From Curtobacterium sp. MCLR17_032 (lineage in GTDB: Bacteria > Actinomycetota > Actinomycetes > Actinomycetales > Microbacteriaceae), in contig NZ_CP126268.1 in assembly GCF_003234795.2 (NCBI RefSeq), forward strand, positions 1,302,001 to 1,366,000: a stretch of 64,000 bases of DNA, given 5' to 3'. A model generated the notes under the pieces. The model worked only from the letters and a program-made list of their open reading frames with translations, did no database searches and had not been told where the DNA came from. A program made the position numbers and the translations under genes. Below are positions 16,815 through 26,011 of this stretch, one piece after another. Positions within the stretch are counted from its first letter, which is position 1, and the number at the start of each line of letters is the position of its first letter.

Positions 16815-18878
16815 GTGACCACCACCCTGCCCGCACCGGTCGGCGACGCACCGGCTGCCGCCGTCGACCCGGCCGACAGCGCCCTCGGTCTCGGCTCGAC
16901 CGGCCTGGCGTTCGGCTGCGACTACAACCCCGAGCAGTGGGACCACGCCACCTGGGTCGAGGACGTCCGCCTGATGCGCGAAGCCGGCGTCACGATCGTC
17001 GCGATCAACGTCTTCGGCTGGTCGCAGGTCGAACCGCGACCGGGGGAGTACGACTTCACCGCGCTCGACACCGTCATCGACCTGCTGCACGGCGCGGGCA
17101 TCGCGGTCGACCTGGGCACCGGGACCGCCTCCACCCCCGCCTGGCTCACCACCCTGCACCCCGAGGTCCTGCCCGTCGCGGTCGACGGCACCACGCGCTT
17201 CCCCGGCGGCCGCCAGGCGTTCTGCCCGGCGTCCCCGGTCTACCGCCGGTACGCCCTGGCCCTGGTCGAGGCCACCGCCGCCCGGTACGGCGACCACCCG
17301 GCCGTCCGCCTGTGGCACGTCTCGAACGAGCTCGGCTGCCACAACGCCCGCTGCTGGTGTGATGTCTCCGCCGACGCGTTCCGCACCTGGCTCCGTGCCC
17401 GCCACGGCAGCATCGAGGCGCTCAACACCGCGTGGGGCACCGCCTTCTGGAGCCAGCGCTACGGCTCGTTCGACGAGGTCCTGCCGCCCCGCCTGACCCT
17501 GTCGACCGGCAACCCCGCGCAGCAGATCGACTTCGACCGGTTCTCCTCGGACACGCTCCTCGAGCACCACCGCGCCGAGACCGCCGTCATCCGCAAGCAC
17601 AGCACCAAGCCCGTCACGACGAACTTCATGGTCGCCGCCCACATCACCGCGATGGACTACTGGTCCTGGACCGGCGACATGGACGTCATCGCCAACGACC
17701 ACTACCTCGACAACCGCCTGCCCCGGCCGAACGTCGAGCTCTCCTTCGCCGCCGACACCACCCGAGGCCTGGCCGGTGGCGCCCCCTGGCTGCTCATGGA
17801 GCACTCGACCGGCGCCGTGAACTGGCAGCCGCGCAACCTCGCCAAGGCGCCGGGGGAGATGCTCCGCAACACCGCGGCACACATCGCCCGCGGAGCCGAC
17901 GGCGTCTGCTTCTTCCAGTGGCGCGCCTCCGTGCAGGGCTCCGAGAAGTTCCACTCCGCCCTGCTACCGCACGCCGGCACCGACTCGCAGGGCTGGCGCG
18001 ACGTGGTCGCGCTCGGCGCGCTCGTCGATCGCCTCGGCGAACTCCGCGGCTCGCGGGTCACCGCCGACGTCGCGCTCGTGTTCAGCTGGGAGAACCAGTG
18101 GGCGGCCGACCTGGAGGCCCATCCCACCACCGCGGTCCGCTACCTGGAACAGGTCCACGCGCTCTACACCGCACTGTGGGACCTCGGCGTCACGGTCGAC
18201 GTGGTCGCGCCCGGCGCTCCGCTCGACGGCCACCCGGTCGTCATCGTCCCCGAGCTGTACCTGGTGCGCGACGAGCACGCCGCCGTCATCGCCGACCACG
18301 TCGAGCGGGGCGGGCACGCGCTCGTCACCTTCTTCAGCGGGATCGTCGACGAGCTGGACCGGGTCCGCACCGGCGGCTACCCGGGCGCCTTCCGCGAGAT
18401 GCTCGGCATCCGGGTGGACGAGTTCCAGCCGCTCGGCGAGGGCGACGTCGTCGAACTCTCCGACGGCGGGACCGCGACCACCTGGTCCGAGCCGGTCGAA
18501 CTGGTCGACGCCGAGAGCGTCGTCCACTACGCCAGCGGCCCGCTCGCCGGCCGGCCCGCGGTCACCCGGAACGACCACGGAGCCGGGTCAGCCTGGTACC
18601 TCTCCACCGTCGTCGACGACGCGTCGCTGCGCTCCCTCGTACAGAAGGTCCTCGACGACGCCGGCGTGCACGGCGACTCGGCGAACGCGCCCGGCCTCGA
18701 GGTCGTCCGCCGCCGCGACGACGAGCACGAGTGGGTCTTCCTGCTCAACCACTCGGACCGGACCGTGCAGCACCACGAGGCGGGCCACGAGCTCGTCACC
18801 GACCAGGCCGTCGCGGGCGCCACCGCGATCGAGCCCGGCGGTACCCAGATCATCCGCACGGACAGGAAGCGCTCATGA
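16815..18878 (+). CDS. GH42 beta-galactosidase
   Basis: 687 residues from GTG 16815 (GAGGA 6 bases upstream). It has all parts of a GH42 enzyme: FGCDYNPEQWDHATWVEDVR at residues 33-52, acid/base Glu172 in WHVSNELGCH, nucleophile Glu329 in LLMEHSTGAVNWQ, the Cys cluster GCHNARCWC that binds zinc in relatives, the trimerisation (class-I-glutamine-amidotransferase-like) domain in the middle and a small beta C-terminal domain. No signal peptide: it hydrolyses imported beta-galactosides. It heads an operon with two permeases and a substrate-binding protein and is repressed, by inference, through the three upstream operators. Confidence 0.93.
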   Translation: MTTTLPAPVGDAPAAAVDPADSALGLGSTGLAFGCDYNPEQWDHATWVEDVRLMREAGVTIVAINVFGWSQVEPRPGEYDFTALDTVIDLLHGAGIAVDLGTGTASTPAWLTTLHPEVLPVAVDGTTRFPGGRQAFCPASPVYRRYALALVEATAARYGDHPAVRLWHVSNELGCHNARCWCDVSADAFRTWLRARHGSIEALNTAWGTAFWSQRYGSFDEVLPPRLTLSTGNPAQQIDFDRFSSDTLLEHHRAETAVIRKHSTKPVTTNFMVAAHITAMDYWSWTGDMDVIANDHYLDNRLPRPNVELSFAADTTRGLAGGAPWLLMEHSTGAVNWQPRNLAKAPGEMLRNTAAHIARGADGVCFFQWRASVQGSEKFHSALLPHAGTDSQGWRDVVALGALVDRLGELRGSRVTADVALVFSWENQWAADLEAHPTTAVRYLEQVHALYTALWDLGVTVDVVAPGAPLDGHPVVIVPELYLVRDEHAAVIADHVERGGHALVTFFSGIVDELDRVRTGGYPGAFREMLGIRVDEFQPLGEGDVVELSDGGTATTWSEPVELVDAESVVHYASGPLAGRPAVTRNDHGAGSAWYLSTVVDDASLRSLVQKVLDDAGVHGDSANAPGLEVVRRRDDEHEWVFLLNHSDRTVQHHEAGHELVTDQAVAGATAIEPGGTQIIRTDRKRS

Positions 18879-19807
18879 CCACCACCACCCAGCGACGCCG
18901 GACGGCCACCCGGCCGCACCCGGCCAAGCGTCCGGCCGGCGGCGGCTCCCGCTACCGCCGCGCCATCGCGGTCTTCGTCGTGCCGTTCGCGGTGCTCTTC
19001 ACCGCGTTCTACCTCGTGCCGATCCTCTACGCGGTGTGGCAGTCGCTGCAGAAGATCGAACGCCAGGGCACGTTCGGCGCCCCCACGCAGGTGTTCGGCG
19101 GCCTCACCCAGTACGTCCTGGTGTTCCAGAACGACGTGTTCTGGGGCTCGGTCCTCCGTGTGCTGCTGTTCGGCGTCGTGCAGGTCCCGGTGATGCTCGG
19201 CCTGGCGCTCGTGTTCGCCCTGCTGCTCGACTCACCCCTGCTCCGCGGCAAGCGGTTCTTCCGCCTGGCGTTCTTCGCGCCCTACGCCGTCCCCGGTGTC
19301 ATCGCCGCGATCATGTGGGGCTACCTGTACGCCCCCGACCTGTCGCCGTTCTCCGCCGTCACCTCGAAGGTCGACCTGCTCGGCAGCGGCACCGTCCTCT
19401 GGGCCGTCGCCAACGTCGTCACCTGGGTCTACGTCGGCTACAACATGCTCATCATCTACTCGTCGCTGCTCGCGATCCCGACCGAGATCTACGAGGCCGC
19501 GAAGCTCGACGGCGCCTCGCAGTTCCGCATCGCCGTCTCGATCAAGATCCCGATGGTGGTCCCGGCGATCATCCTCACCGCGGTGTTCTCCGTGATCGGC
19601 ACCCTGCAGCTGCTCACCGAACCGACCGTGTTCCGGCAGTTCACCTCGACGATCTCGTCGACCTTCACGCCGAACATGCTCGTGTACTCGACCTCGTCGG
19701 TGCCGAACTTCAACCTCGCGGCGGCGTTCTCGGTGGTCCTCGCCGTCGCCACCTTCATCCTGTCGATCGGGTTCCTCCGACTGACCCAGCGGAAGGACGC
19801 CTCGTGA
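18875..19807 (+). CDS. ABC sugar importer, permease (MalF type)
   Basis: 310 residues starting at the ATG that overlaps the GH42 stop (ATGA). Six membrane segments with the EAA loop YEAAKLDGASQFRIAVSIKIP. The basic 30-residue N-terminus (RRRTATRPHPAKRPAGGGS) is typical for this permease type in actinobacteria. Partner of the next gene. Confidence 0.92.
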   Translation: MTTTTQRRRTATRPHPAKRPAGGGSRYRRAIAVFVVPFAVLFTAFYLVPILYAVWQSLQKIERQGTFGAPTQVFGGLTQYVLVFQNDVFWGSVLRVLLFGVVQVPVMLGLALVFALLLDSPLLRGKRFFRLAFFAPYAVPGVIAAIMWGYLYAPDLSPFSAVTSKVDLLGSGTVLWAVANVVTWVYVGYNMLIIYSSLLAIPTEIYEAAKLDGASQFRIAVSIKIPMVVPAIILTAVFSVIGTLQLLTEPTVFRQFTSTISSTFTPNMLVYSTSSVPNFNLAAAFSVVLAVATFILSIGFLRLTQRKDAS

Positions 19808-20763
19808 GCGTCAACGCACCCTCCCGACGCGACGCCAAGCGCGACGCAACGAGCGCGGCGGACGCGCGCCGGGCCTCCCGTTCCGCAGGCGGACGACCGG
19901 ACGGCACCCGCGGTCCCCGCGAGAGCGTCATCTCGCGCAGCGCCGCGATGCTCGTCATGGGCGTCTTCACGCTCTACTTCCTGCTGCCGATCTTCTGGCT
20001 GCTGGTGTCGTCGACGAAGACCGTCGGGAACTTCAACTCGACCGCGCCGCTCTGGTTCAGCGCCACCGCGATCCAGGACACCATCACCAACCTCGGGGAG
20101 CTGTTCACCCGACAGGACGGCATCTACCTGCGGTGGATGCTGAACAGCATCGCCTACGCCGGCGTCGCCGGACTCATCGGCACCGTGCTCTCGGCGATGT
20201 GCGGCTACGCGCTCGCCAAGTACCGGTTCCGTGGCCGTGAAGCACTGTTCAACGTGTTCCTCGGCGGCGTCCTCGTGCCGGCGACCGCGCTCGCCCTGCC
20301 GCTGTTCCTCATCTTCAGCCAGGTCGACCTGACCGACACGTTCTGGTCGGTGTTCCTGCCGAGCATCGTCAGCCCGTTCGGCGTCTACCTGTCGCGGTTG
20401 TTCGCGGCGTCGAGCGTCCCGGACGAGATCATCGAAGCGGCCCGCATCGACGGCTCCGGCGAGGTCCGGACCTTCTTCACCGTCGCCGTCCGCCTGATGT
20501 CCCCGGCCCTCGTGACGATCTTCCTCTTCCAGTTCGTCGCCATCTGGAACAACTTCTTCCTGCCGCTCGTGATGCTCCGCGACTCGTCGCTGTTCCCCGT
20601 CACCCTCGGCCTCTACACGTGGAACTCGAGCGTGAACCAGTACCCGGACCTCCGGACCATGGTGCTCATCGGGTCGTTCGTGTCGATCATCCCGCTGCTC
20701 GTCGCGTTCCTCAGCCTGCAGCGGTTCTGGCGCTCGGGGCTCGGCTCCGGCGGCCTCAAGTGA
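19804..20763 (+). CDS. ABC sugar importer, permease (MalG type)
   Basis: 319 residues from GTG 19804, overlapping the previous stop (GTGA). Six membrane segments, EAA loop IEAARIDGSGEVRTFFTVAVR, C-terminus GSGGLK. The 40-residue basic N-terminus contains a half-copy of the dispersed element (GCCTCCCGTTCC, 19873-19884) read as RASRSAGG. Confidence 0.92.
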   Translation: MSVNAPSRRDAKRDATSAADARRASRSAGGRPDGTRGPRESVISRSAAMLVMGVFTLYFLLPIFWLLVSSTKTVGNFNSTAPLWFSATAIQDTITNLGELFTRQDGIYLRWMLNSIAYAGVAGLIGTVLSAMCGYALAKYRFRGREALFNVFLGGVLVPATALALPLFLIFSQVDLTDTFWSVFLPSIVSPFGVYLSRLFAASSVPDEIIEAARIDGSGEVRTFFTVAVRLMSPALVTIFLFQFVAIWNNFFLPLVMLRDSSLFPVTLGLYTWNSSVNQYPDLRTMVLIGSFVSIIPLLVAFLSLQRFWRSGLGSGGLK

Positions 20764-20812
20764 CCCGCTCTCTTCCCCTCCCGCACCTCATCTCCACCCG
20801 AACGGAAACAGC

Positions 20813-22156
20813 ATGAAGACAACGAAGTTCCTCAGTGCCGCCGCCGTCGCGCTCGCCGCGACCGTGGCCCTCGCCGGCTGCAGCTCCGGCGGTGGCAGCA
20901 GCTCCGGTGGCGGGTCCTCCGACTCCGCCGCGTCGAGCTGCAAGCCGTCCGGCGGCAAGGTCACGCTCGACTTCACCACCTGGGTCCCGAACATGGACAA
21001 GGTCGTCGCGGTCTGGAACAAGGAGCACCCGGACATCCAGGTCAAGGTCTCCATCGTCGCCAACGGCAACAGCGGTACCTACCAGAACTTCTTCAACCAG
21101 CTGAAGGCCAAGCAGGCGCCGGACATCGGCCAGGTCGAGTACGACTCGCTGCCGGCGTTCCGCGTGCAGGGCGGCCTCGAGAACATCGCCGCGTGCAAGG
21201 GCGTCAGCGACGTGAAGAAGGACTTCTCCGCCGGCCTCTGGAACCAGGTCACGTTCGGCGAGGACAACTCGGTGTACGCGATCCCGCAGGACTCGGGTCC
21301 GATGGCGCTGTACTACCGCAAGGACCTGTTCGAGAAGGCCGGGCTCGACGCCCCGAAGACCTGGGCCGAGTACGCCGAGGACGCCGTCAAGATCAAGGCG
21401 ATGGGCGGCAACATCACCAACTTCGCCAAGGGTGACGTCAACCAGTTCGCCGGGCTCGTCTCGCAGGCCGGCGGCCAGTGGTTCAAGAACTCCGGCCAGG
21501 ACTGGAACGTCAACCTGACCGACACCGCTTCGAAGAAGGTCGCCGACTACTGGCAGGACCTCATCGACAAGAAGCTCGTGAACACCCTGCCGAGCTTCAC
21601 CGACCAGTGGAACAACGCCTACGACAGCGGCCAGGACTGGACCTGGGTCTCCGCGGTCTGGGGTGCCAACACCATCTCGTCCGGTGCACCCTCGACCTCC
21701 GGCAAGTGGGCCGTCGCCCCGATGCCGCAGTGGAAGTCGGGCGACAGCGCCTCGGCTGCCTGGGGTGGCTCCTCGAACGTCGTCTTCTCCGGCAGCAAGC
21801 ACCCCGCCGAGGCCGCGCAGTTCCTCACCTGGCTGAACACTTCGACCGAGGCGCTCTCGCAGCTCAACGAGGTCGCGAACCTCTACCCGGCATCGAGCAC
21901 CGGTGCCGAGCTGCCCGCGCTCACCAAGGGCCTGGAGTTCTACGGCAGCCAGAAGATCTACGAGCAGTTCGCCGACGCAGCGAAGGACATCCAGCCCTTC
22001 ACCTGGGGCCCGACGATGACGCAGACCTACGCGGACGTCTCGGACGGCTTCGGCAGCGCGGCCTCCGGCAACGGGACCCTGCTCGACGCACTCAAGTCCG
22101 GTCAGACCAAGACGATCGCGGCCCTCGAGGCGCAGTCGATCCCGGTCAAGAAGTAA
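20813..22156 (+). CDS. ABC sugar importer, substrate-binding lipoprotein
   Basis: 447 residues. Lipobox LAGC with Cys23, then a Ser/Gly-rich linker (SSGGGSSSGGGSSDSAASS) and a family 1 sugar-binding fold: LDFTTWVPNMDKVVAVWNKEHPDIQVKV, YAIPQDSGPMALYYRKDLF, WAVAPMPQWKSGD. It is the last gene of the GH42 operon, which is unusual: the binding protein normally comes first. The 49-base gap before it contains no obvious promoter. As in the other importer there is no ATPase gene. Confidence 0.92.
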   Translation: MKTTKFLSAAAVALAATVALAGCSSGGGSSSGGGSSDSAASSCKPSGGKVTLDFTTWVPNMDKVVAVWNKEHPDIQVKVSIVANGNSGTYQNFFNQLKAKQAPDIGQVEYDSLPAFRVQGGLENIAACKGVSDVKKDFSAGLWNQVTFGEDNSVYAIPQDSGPMALYYRKDLFEKAGLDAPKTWAEYAEDAVKIKAMGGNITNFAKGDVNQFAGLVSQAGGQWFKNSGQDWNVNLTDTASKKVADYWQDLIDKKLVNTLPSFTDQWNNAYDSGQDWTWVSAVWGANTISSGAPSTSGKWAVAPMPQWKSGDSASAAWGGSSNVVFSGSKHPAEAAQFLTWLNTSTEALSQLNEVANLYPASSTGAELPALTKGLEFYGSQKIYEQFADAAKDIQPFTWGPTMTQTYADVSDGFGSAASGNGTLLDALKSGQTKTIAALEAQSIPVKK

Positions 22157-22175
22157 CGCACCCGGCACGAACGAC

Positions 22176-22221
22176 GACGGGCCCTGAAGGATCTGCTCAC
22201 GCAGGTGCTCCGGGGCCCGTC
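22176..22221. terminator. Terminator between convergent genes
   Basis: GACGGGCCC (22176-22184) pairs with GGGCCCGTC (22213-22221). It lies between the end of the sugar-binding protein and the end of the RimB-like gene on the other strand. Confidence 0.65.
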
Positions 22222-22255
22222 CTCGTGTGGTCCGGTAGGTCGTCGCCGGCGCGCG

Positions 22256-22756
22256 TCAGCTCCGGCCGCGGTTGCGTCGCCGGACGGCCTTCGGCGCCCG
22301 CCCCGCCATGAACGACCGCGCCGGGTCCACGACGAAGCCCTGCCGCAGCGCCTCGCGGCCGACGAGCATCCGGAAGCCCATCTGGTCGCGGTTGCTCAGC
22401 GTCACCTCGGCCATGACCGTCCGGCCGGCGAGCTCGATCGACATCAGCACGACGATCCGCTCCTGCGTGTGACCGCTCGAACTGCGGATCACCCGGCGGT
22501 CGTGGACGTCGCACTCGACCGTCTGCGGGTCGACGTCGGAGTCCTGCCAGGGGTGCACCGAGAACCGCACGCGGCCGCCGGGCAGCTCCTCGACGTCGAA
22601 GGCGTGCAGGGCGGAACTGCGGGCGCCGGTGTCGAGCTTGACCTTGATCCACGGGATGCCGATGTCCGGCAGCGCCGCCCACTCGCGCCACCCCGCGACG
22701 ATCGGCACACGGGACGCGGACTTCCCGCTGTCGGGGCGCTTCGCGGGCTCGGCCAT
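22256..22756 (-). CDS. RimB-like ATP-dependent zinc protease family protein
   Basis: 166 residues from ATG 22754-22756. The aspartic-protease-like core VKLDTGARSSALHAFDVE and the C-terminal NRDQMGFRMLVGREAL motif are those of the RimK-associated protein family (retropepsin-like fold, called ATP-dependent zinc protease in databases). In Pseudomonas RimB trims glutamates that RimK adds to ribosomal protein S6. Its start is only 19 bases from that of the divergent rimK, which supports a linked role. A longer start at 22789 would overlap rimK and is rejected. Confidence 0.82.
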   Translation of the reverse strand: MAEPAKRPDSGKSASRVPIVAGWREWAALPDIGIPWIKVKLDTGARSSALHAFDVEELPGGRVRFSVHPWQDSDVDPQTVECDVHDRRVIRSSSGHTQERIVVLMSIELAGRTVMAEVTLSNRDQMGFRMLVGREALRQGFVVDPARSFMAGRAPKAVRRRNRGRS

Positions 22757-22768
22757 GGCCCCTATCTT
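22740..22768 (+). promoter_or_regulatory. Probable rimK promoter, leaderless transcript
   Basis: TTCGCG (22740-22745), 17 bases, TATCTT (22763-22768), 7 bases before the rimK ATG. No ribosome binding site fits between, so the message probably starts at the ATG. Confidence 0.4.
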
Positions 22769-22775
22769 GGCAGTG

Positions 22776-23966
22776 ATGAAACTCGCCATCCTGTCGCGCG
22801 CTCCCCACGCGTACTCGACGCAGCGTCTCCGGACCGCTGCAGCCGAGCGCGGTCACACCGTCAAGGTGCTGAACACCCTCCGCTTCGCGATCGACCTCAC
22901 CGGCGAGCAGCCGGACCTGCAGTACCGCGGCAAGCTGCTCTCCGACTACGACGCCGTCCTGCCGCGCATCGGCAACTCGATCACCTACTACGGCACCGCG
23001 GTGGTGCGGCAGTTCGAGCAGATGGACGTCTACACGCCGAACACGGCGAACGGCATCACGAACTCGCGCGACAAGCTCCGCGCCAACCAGATCCTGTCCC
23101 GACACGACATCGGCATGCCAGCGACCACGTTCGTCAGCAGCCGCGCGGACGTCCGCGGTGCGATCGAACGGGTCGGCGGCGCCCCCGTGGTCATCAAGCT
23201 GCTCGAGGGCACACAGGGCATCGGCGTGATCCTGGCTCCGGAGGCGAAGGTCGCCGAGTCCATCGTCGAGACCCTGCACTCCACCAAACAGAACGTGCTC
23301 ATCCAGAGCTTCATCTCGGAGAGCCGCGGCAAGGACATCCGCGCACTGGTGGTGGGGGACCGGGTGGTCGCGGCGATGCGACGATCGGCCTCGGGCGACG
23401 AGTTCCGGTCGAACGTGCACCGCGGCGGCACGGTCGAACAGGTCACGCTGACGCCGGAGTACGAAGAGGCGGCGGTCCGCTCGGCGCAGATCATGGGCCT
23501 CCGGGTCGCGGGCGTCGACATGCTCGAGGGCAACGACGGACCGCTCGTCATGGAGGTCAACTCCTCGCCGGGCCTCGAGGGCATCGAACGCGCGACCGGG
23601 CTCGACGTCGCCGGCGCGATCATCGACTTCATCGCGAACCAGGTGGCGTTCCCGGAGATCGACGTCCGCCAGCGCCTCAGCGTCTCGACCGGGTACGGCG
23701 TCGCGGAGCTGCTCGTGCACACCAACGCGGACCTGGTCGGCAAGACGATCAAGGACTCCGGGCTCTGGGACCGCGACATCACCGTGCTGACCCTGCACCG
23801 TGGGACGTCGGTCATCCCGAACCCCCGCAGCGGGGTCGTGCTCGAGCCCGGCGACCGTCTGCTCTGCTTCGGCAAGCTCGAGGAGATGCGGTCGATGATC
23901 CCGGACCGCCGACGTCGTCGGACGAAGCTGCGGAAGCTGCCGAAGGACTCCCTGCCCGACAGCTGA
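22776..23966 (+). CDS. rimK: RimK-family ATP-grasp alpha-L-glutamate ligase with C-terminal RCK_C-like domain
   Basis: 396 residues. The RimK ATP-grasp fold is clear: MKLAILSRAPHAYSTQRL at the start, NSRDKLRANQILSRHDIGMP, PVVIKLLEGTQGIGVIL (ATP binding), QSFISESRGKDIRALVVGD and VMEVNSSPGLEGIERATGLD. E. coli RimK is about 300 residues; here about 95 more residues form a TrkA-C/RCK_C-like domain (LLVHTNADLVGKTIKDSGLW then LEPGDRLLCFGKLEEM), which in ion transport regulators senses ligands. It probably adds glutamates to S6 or another C-terminus. GTG at 22773 is an alternative start. Confidence 0.9.
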   Translation: MKLAILSRAPHAYSTQRLRTAAAERGHTVKVLNTLRFAIDLTGEQPDLQYRGKLLSDYDAVLPRIGNSITYYGTAVVRQFEQMDVYTPNTANGITNSRDKLRANQILSRHDIGMPATTFVSSRADVRGAIERVGGAPVVIKLLEGTQGIGVILAPEAKVAESIVETLHSTKQNVLIQSFISESRGKDIRALVVGDRVVAAMRRSASGDEFRSNVHRGGTVEQVTLTPEYEEAAVRSAQIMGLRVAGVDMLEGNDGPLVMEVNSSPGLEGIERATGLDVAGAIIDFIANQVAFPEIDVRQRLSVSTGYGVAELLVHTNADLVGKTIKDSGLWDRDITVLTLHRGTSVIPNPRSGVVLEPGDRLLCFGKLEEMRSMIPDRRRRRTKLRKLPKDSLPDS

Positions 23967-24163
23967 TCGCGCTCCTCTCACATGTTCGTCCGCATGGCGC
24001 TGTCTTCCGGTGCAGTGCACCCGTGCGCCTCCGACGTCACGTAGCGTCCCGCCCAAGAAGCGAGTTCGTCTCGCGTCCCGCAGTCCGCGGGTCGTCCGGG
24101 CCCCGTGATCCCGGAGCCGGACATCGCCAGCCGACGGTGGGCGCCGTGAACAGGGAGCACGCC

Positions 24164-24331
24164 ATGACGACGTACGAATCGAACCACGACGTGGAGCCGA
24201 TCCACGTCACCACCTACCGCTCGGCCCGCAAGGCCGCCCGACGCGGATGGGCGGTCCCGGCGGACATGCCCGTCCCGTCGCTGGACGACCTCTGGCGCAC
24301 CGGCGCCACGGAGCGCACCCGGCGACGATGA
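24164..24331 (+). CDS. Small hypothetical protein, 55 residues
   Basis: A short frame from ATG 24164 with CAGGGAG 7 bases upstream. It reads MTTYESNHDVEPIHVTTYRS and ends in ATERTRRR. It is hydrophilic, with a mixed charge pattern (RSARKAARRGW) and a PVPSLDDLWR motif. Codon use agrees with a real gene, but I do not know the family. It follows rimK after 197 noncoding bases. Confidence 0.5.
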   Translation: MTTYESNHDVEPIHVTTYRSARKAARRGWAVPADMPVPSLDDLWRTGATERTRRR

Positions 24332-24388
24332 CCGGCGGCGTGCGTCGGCGACGCCATCCGTGACGGCCGGGAGGCTCCACCCACCCCG

Positions 24389-25954
24389 TCAGGGAACCAC
24401 CGGCCCCGAGTCGGCCGGCCCCGGAACGGACGCCCCTGGGACGGCCGCCCGCAGGATCGTCGCCCTCGGATCGACGAGCGTCGCGGCCACCGGCTCGCGG
24501 ATCGCCGCGAGCACCACGTCGAGCGCCCGGTCGAGCTCCGGCAGCGTCACCGCGCCGTACCCGAGGACCACGCCCGGCCCGGAGCGTCCCCGCTCGACCT
24601 CGTAGTCCGCCAGGTCCGCCACGAGGACCCCGGCCGCCGCCACCCGGGCCACCACCTCGGCGCCGGTCGGAACGGCCGCGCCGACCGCCGGACCCGGCCA
24701 CGTCAGGACCGCGTGCAGCCCGCCGGTGAGGGCGCGAGCCTCCAGGCCGGCGACCCCGCTGCCCGCCAGCCGGCGCGCGATCTGCTCACGCCGGTGCGTG
24801 TAGTCCCGCCGGACCCGGCCGAGGTGCCGCCGGAACGCTCCGGTGCGGAGCAGGTGCGCCACCGCGACCTGCACGGGCTCCGCCACGACGGCCCCGCGGG
24901 CGGTCCTCGCGGCGACGACTGCGTCGTGCAGTGGTCCAGCCGCCCGGGGCAGTACGAGGTACGCGCAGCGCAGCCGCGGGTCGAGGGTCTTCGAGAACCC
25001 GCCGAGGTGCACGACCACCCCGTCGGTGTCGAGCGCCGCCAGCGCGGGAACGGGTGTGCCGCGGTGTCGGAACTCGGAGTCGTAGTCGTCCTCGACGACG
25101 ACCATCCCGACGGACGCGGCACGGGCCAGGAGTGCCCGGCGCTGCCCGACCGGCATCACGGACCCGAGCGGGTACTGGTGGGTCGGCGAGACGACGACCG
25201 CGTCGGCCGAGGTCCCGGCGAGGACCGCCAGGTCGATGCCGTCCGGCCCGACCGGCACGGCGACCAGTTCCGCGCCCGCGCTCGTCAGCGCCCGGTGGCC
25301 CGAGCGGTAGCCGGGATCCTCGACCGCGATGCGTGGCAGTCGGCCGAGCCGGGCCCGGAGTGCCTCGACGAGCAGTGACAGCGCCTCCGAGGTCCCCGCG
25401 GCGACCACGACGTCGGACACCCCGGGTGTGAAGCCGCGCGCCAGCCCGAGCTGCACCACGACCTGCTCCCGCAGCGCCGGGAGGCCCAGCGGGTCCGACA
25501 GCCCGTTCCGGAGCGGTGCGTCGGCGGCCGCTCGCCACGCCGCCCGCCAGTCGCGAGGACTGATCGCGGTGACGGCGGGGATCCCCGGCCGACAGTCGAG
25601 GACCGGCACCGGCACGTGCGCGGACACCGGTGCCGGTGCCGGTGCCGGTGCCGGCCTGGAGGCGCGTCCCACCCCCGCTTCCCTGCCTGCGCCCGGTACC
25701 GGGCCGCCCCCGACGTCCCCGGACCTCCCGCCAGCCGCACCCCCGACCACCCGGGCTGCACCCCCGTGCCGCGTCCGGATGTAGCCCTCGCCGTCGAGCT
25801 GCTCGTACGCCGCCACCACCGTCCCGCGTGCCACCCCGAGCTCGGCCGCCAGCGCACGCGTCGACGGCAGCGGGTCGTCCGTACCGAGCGTCCCGTCGTG
25901 CACCAGTCCCCGGATGCGTGCGACCACCGCGGCCACCTTGCTCGACTGGTCCAC
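24389..25954 (-). CDS. MocR-type (GntR/aminotransferase) transcriptional regulator
   Basis: 521 residues from GTG 25952-25954. An N-terminal GntR winged helix (VVARIRGLVHDGTLGTDDPLPSTRALAAELGVARGTVVAAYEQL) is joined by a long Pro/Ala linker (about 75-125, with an APAPAPAPV tract and a GA/GGT microsatellite) to a fold-type I aminotransferase domain. Typical PLP-site parts are present: VVVSPTHQYPLG, VVVEDDYDSEFR and the Lys in LGGFSKTLDPRLR. It is divergent from a pyridoxamine-phosphate-oxidase-like gene, as often seen for PdxR-like regulators of vitamin B6 genes. The frame stays open upstream only as a shadow of the neighbouring gene. Confidence 0.88.
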   Translation of the reverse strand: MDQSSKVAAVVARIRGLVHDGTLGTDDPLPSTRALAAELGVARGTVVAAYEQLDGEGYIRTRHGGAARVVGGAAGGRSGDVGGGPVPGAGREAGVGRASRPAPAPAPAPVSAHVPVPVLDCRPGIPAVTAISPRDWRAAWRAAADAPLRNGLSDPLGLPALREQVVVQLGLARGFTPGVSDVVVAAGTSEALSLLVEALRARLGRLPRIAVEDPGYRSGHRALTSAGAELVAVPVGPDGIDLAVLAGTSADAVVVSPTHQYPLGSVMPVGQRRALLARAASVGMVVVEDDYDSEFRHRGTPVPALAALDTDGVVVHLGGFSKTLDPRLRCAYLVLPRAAGPLHDAVVAARTARGAVVAEPVQVAVAHLLRTGAFRRHLGRVRRDYTHRREQIARRLAGSGVAGLEARALTGGLHAVLTWPGPAVGAAVPTGAEVVARVAAAGVLVADLADYEVERGRSGPGVVLGYGAVTLPELDRALDVVLAAIREPVAATLVDPRATILRAAVPGASVPGPADSGPVVP

Positions 25955-25981
25955 TCGAACCGCTCCAATCTGGTCTACGTG
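25943..25981. promoter_or_regulatory. Possible MocR operator, direct repeats
   Basis: CTGGTCCAC (25946-25954) and CTGGTCTAC (25970-25978) are direct repeats 24 bases apart between the two divergent start codons. MocR proteins commonly bind direct repeats. The first overlaps the GTG start taken for the regulator. Confidence 0.35.
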
Positions 25982-26011
25982 CTGATCCAGTGCTGACCCT
26001 AGCGTCGGACC

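Noticed and set aside
15546..17954. An open frame of 802 residues on the minus strand covering the LacI gene and the start of GH42
   Set aside because: Only the last 340 residues are LacI; the rest is antisense to GH42, Arg/Gly/Val-rich and without motifs. High-GC DNA leaves long shadow frames.
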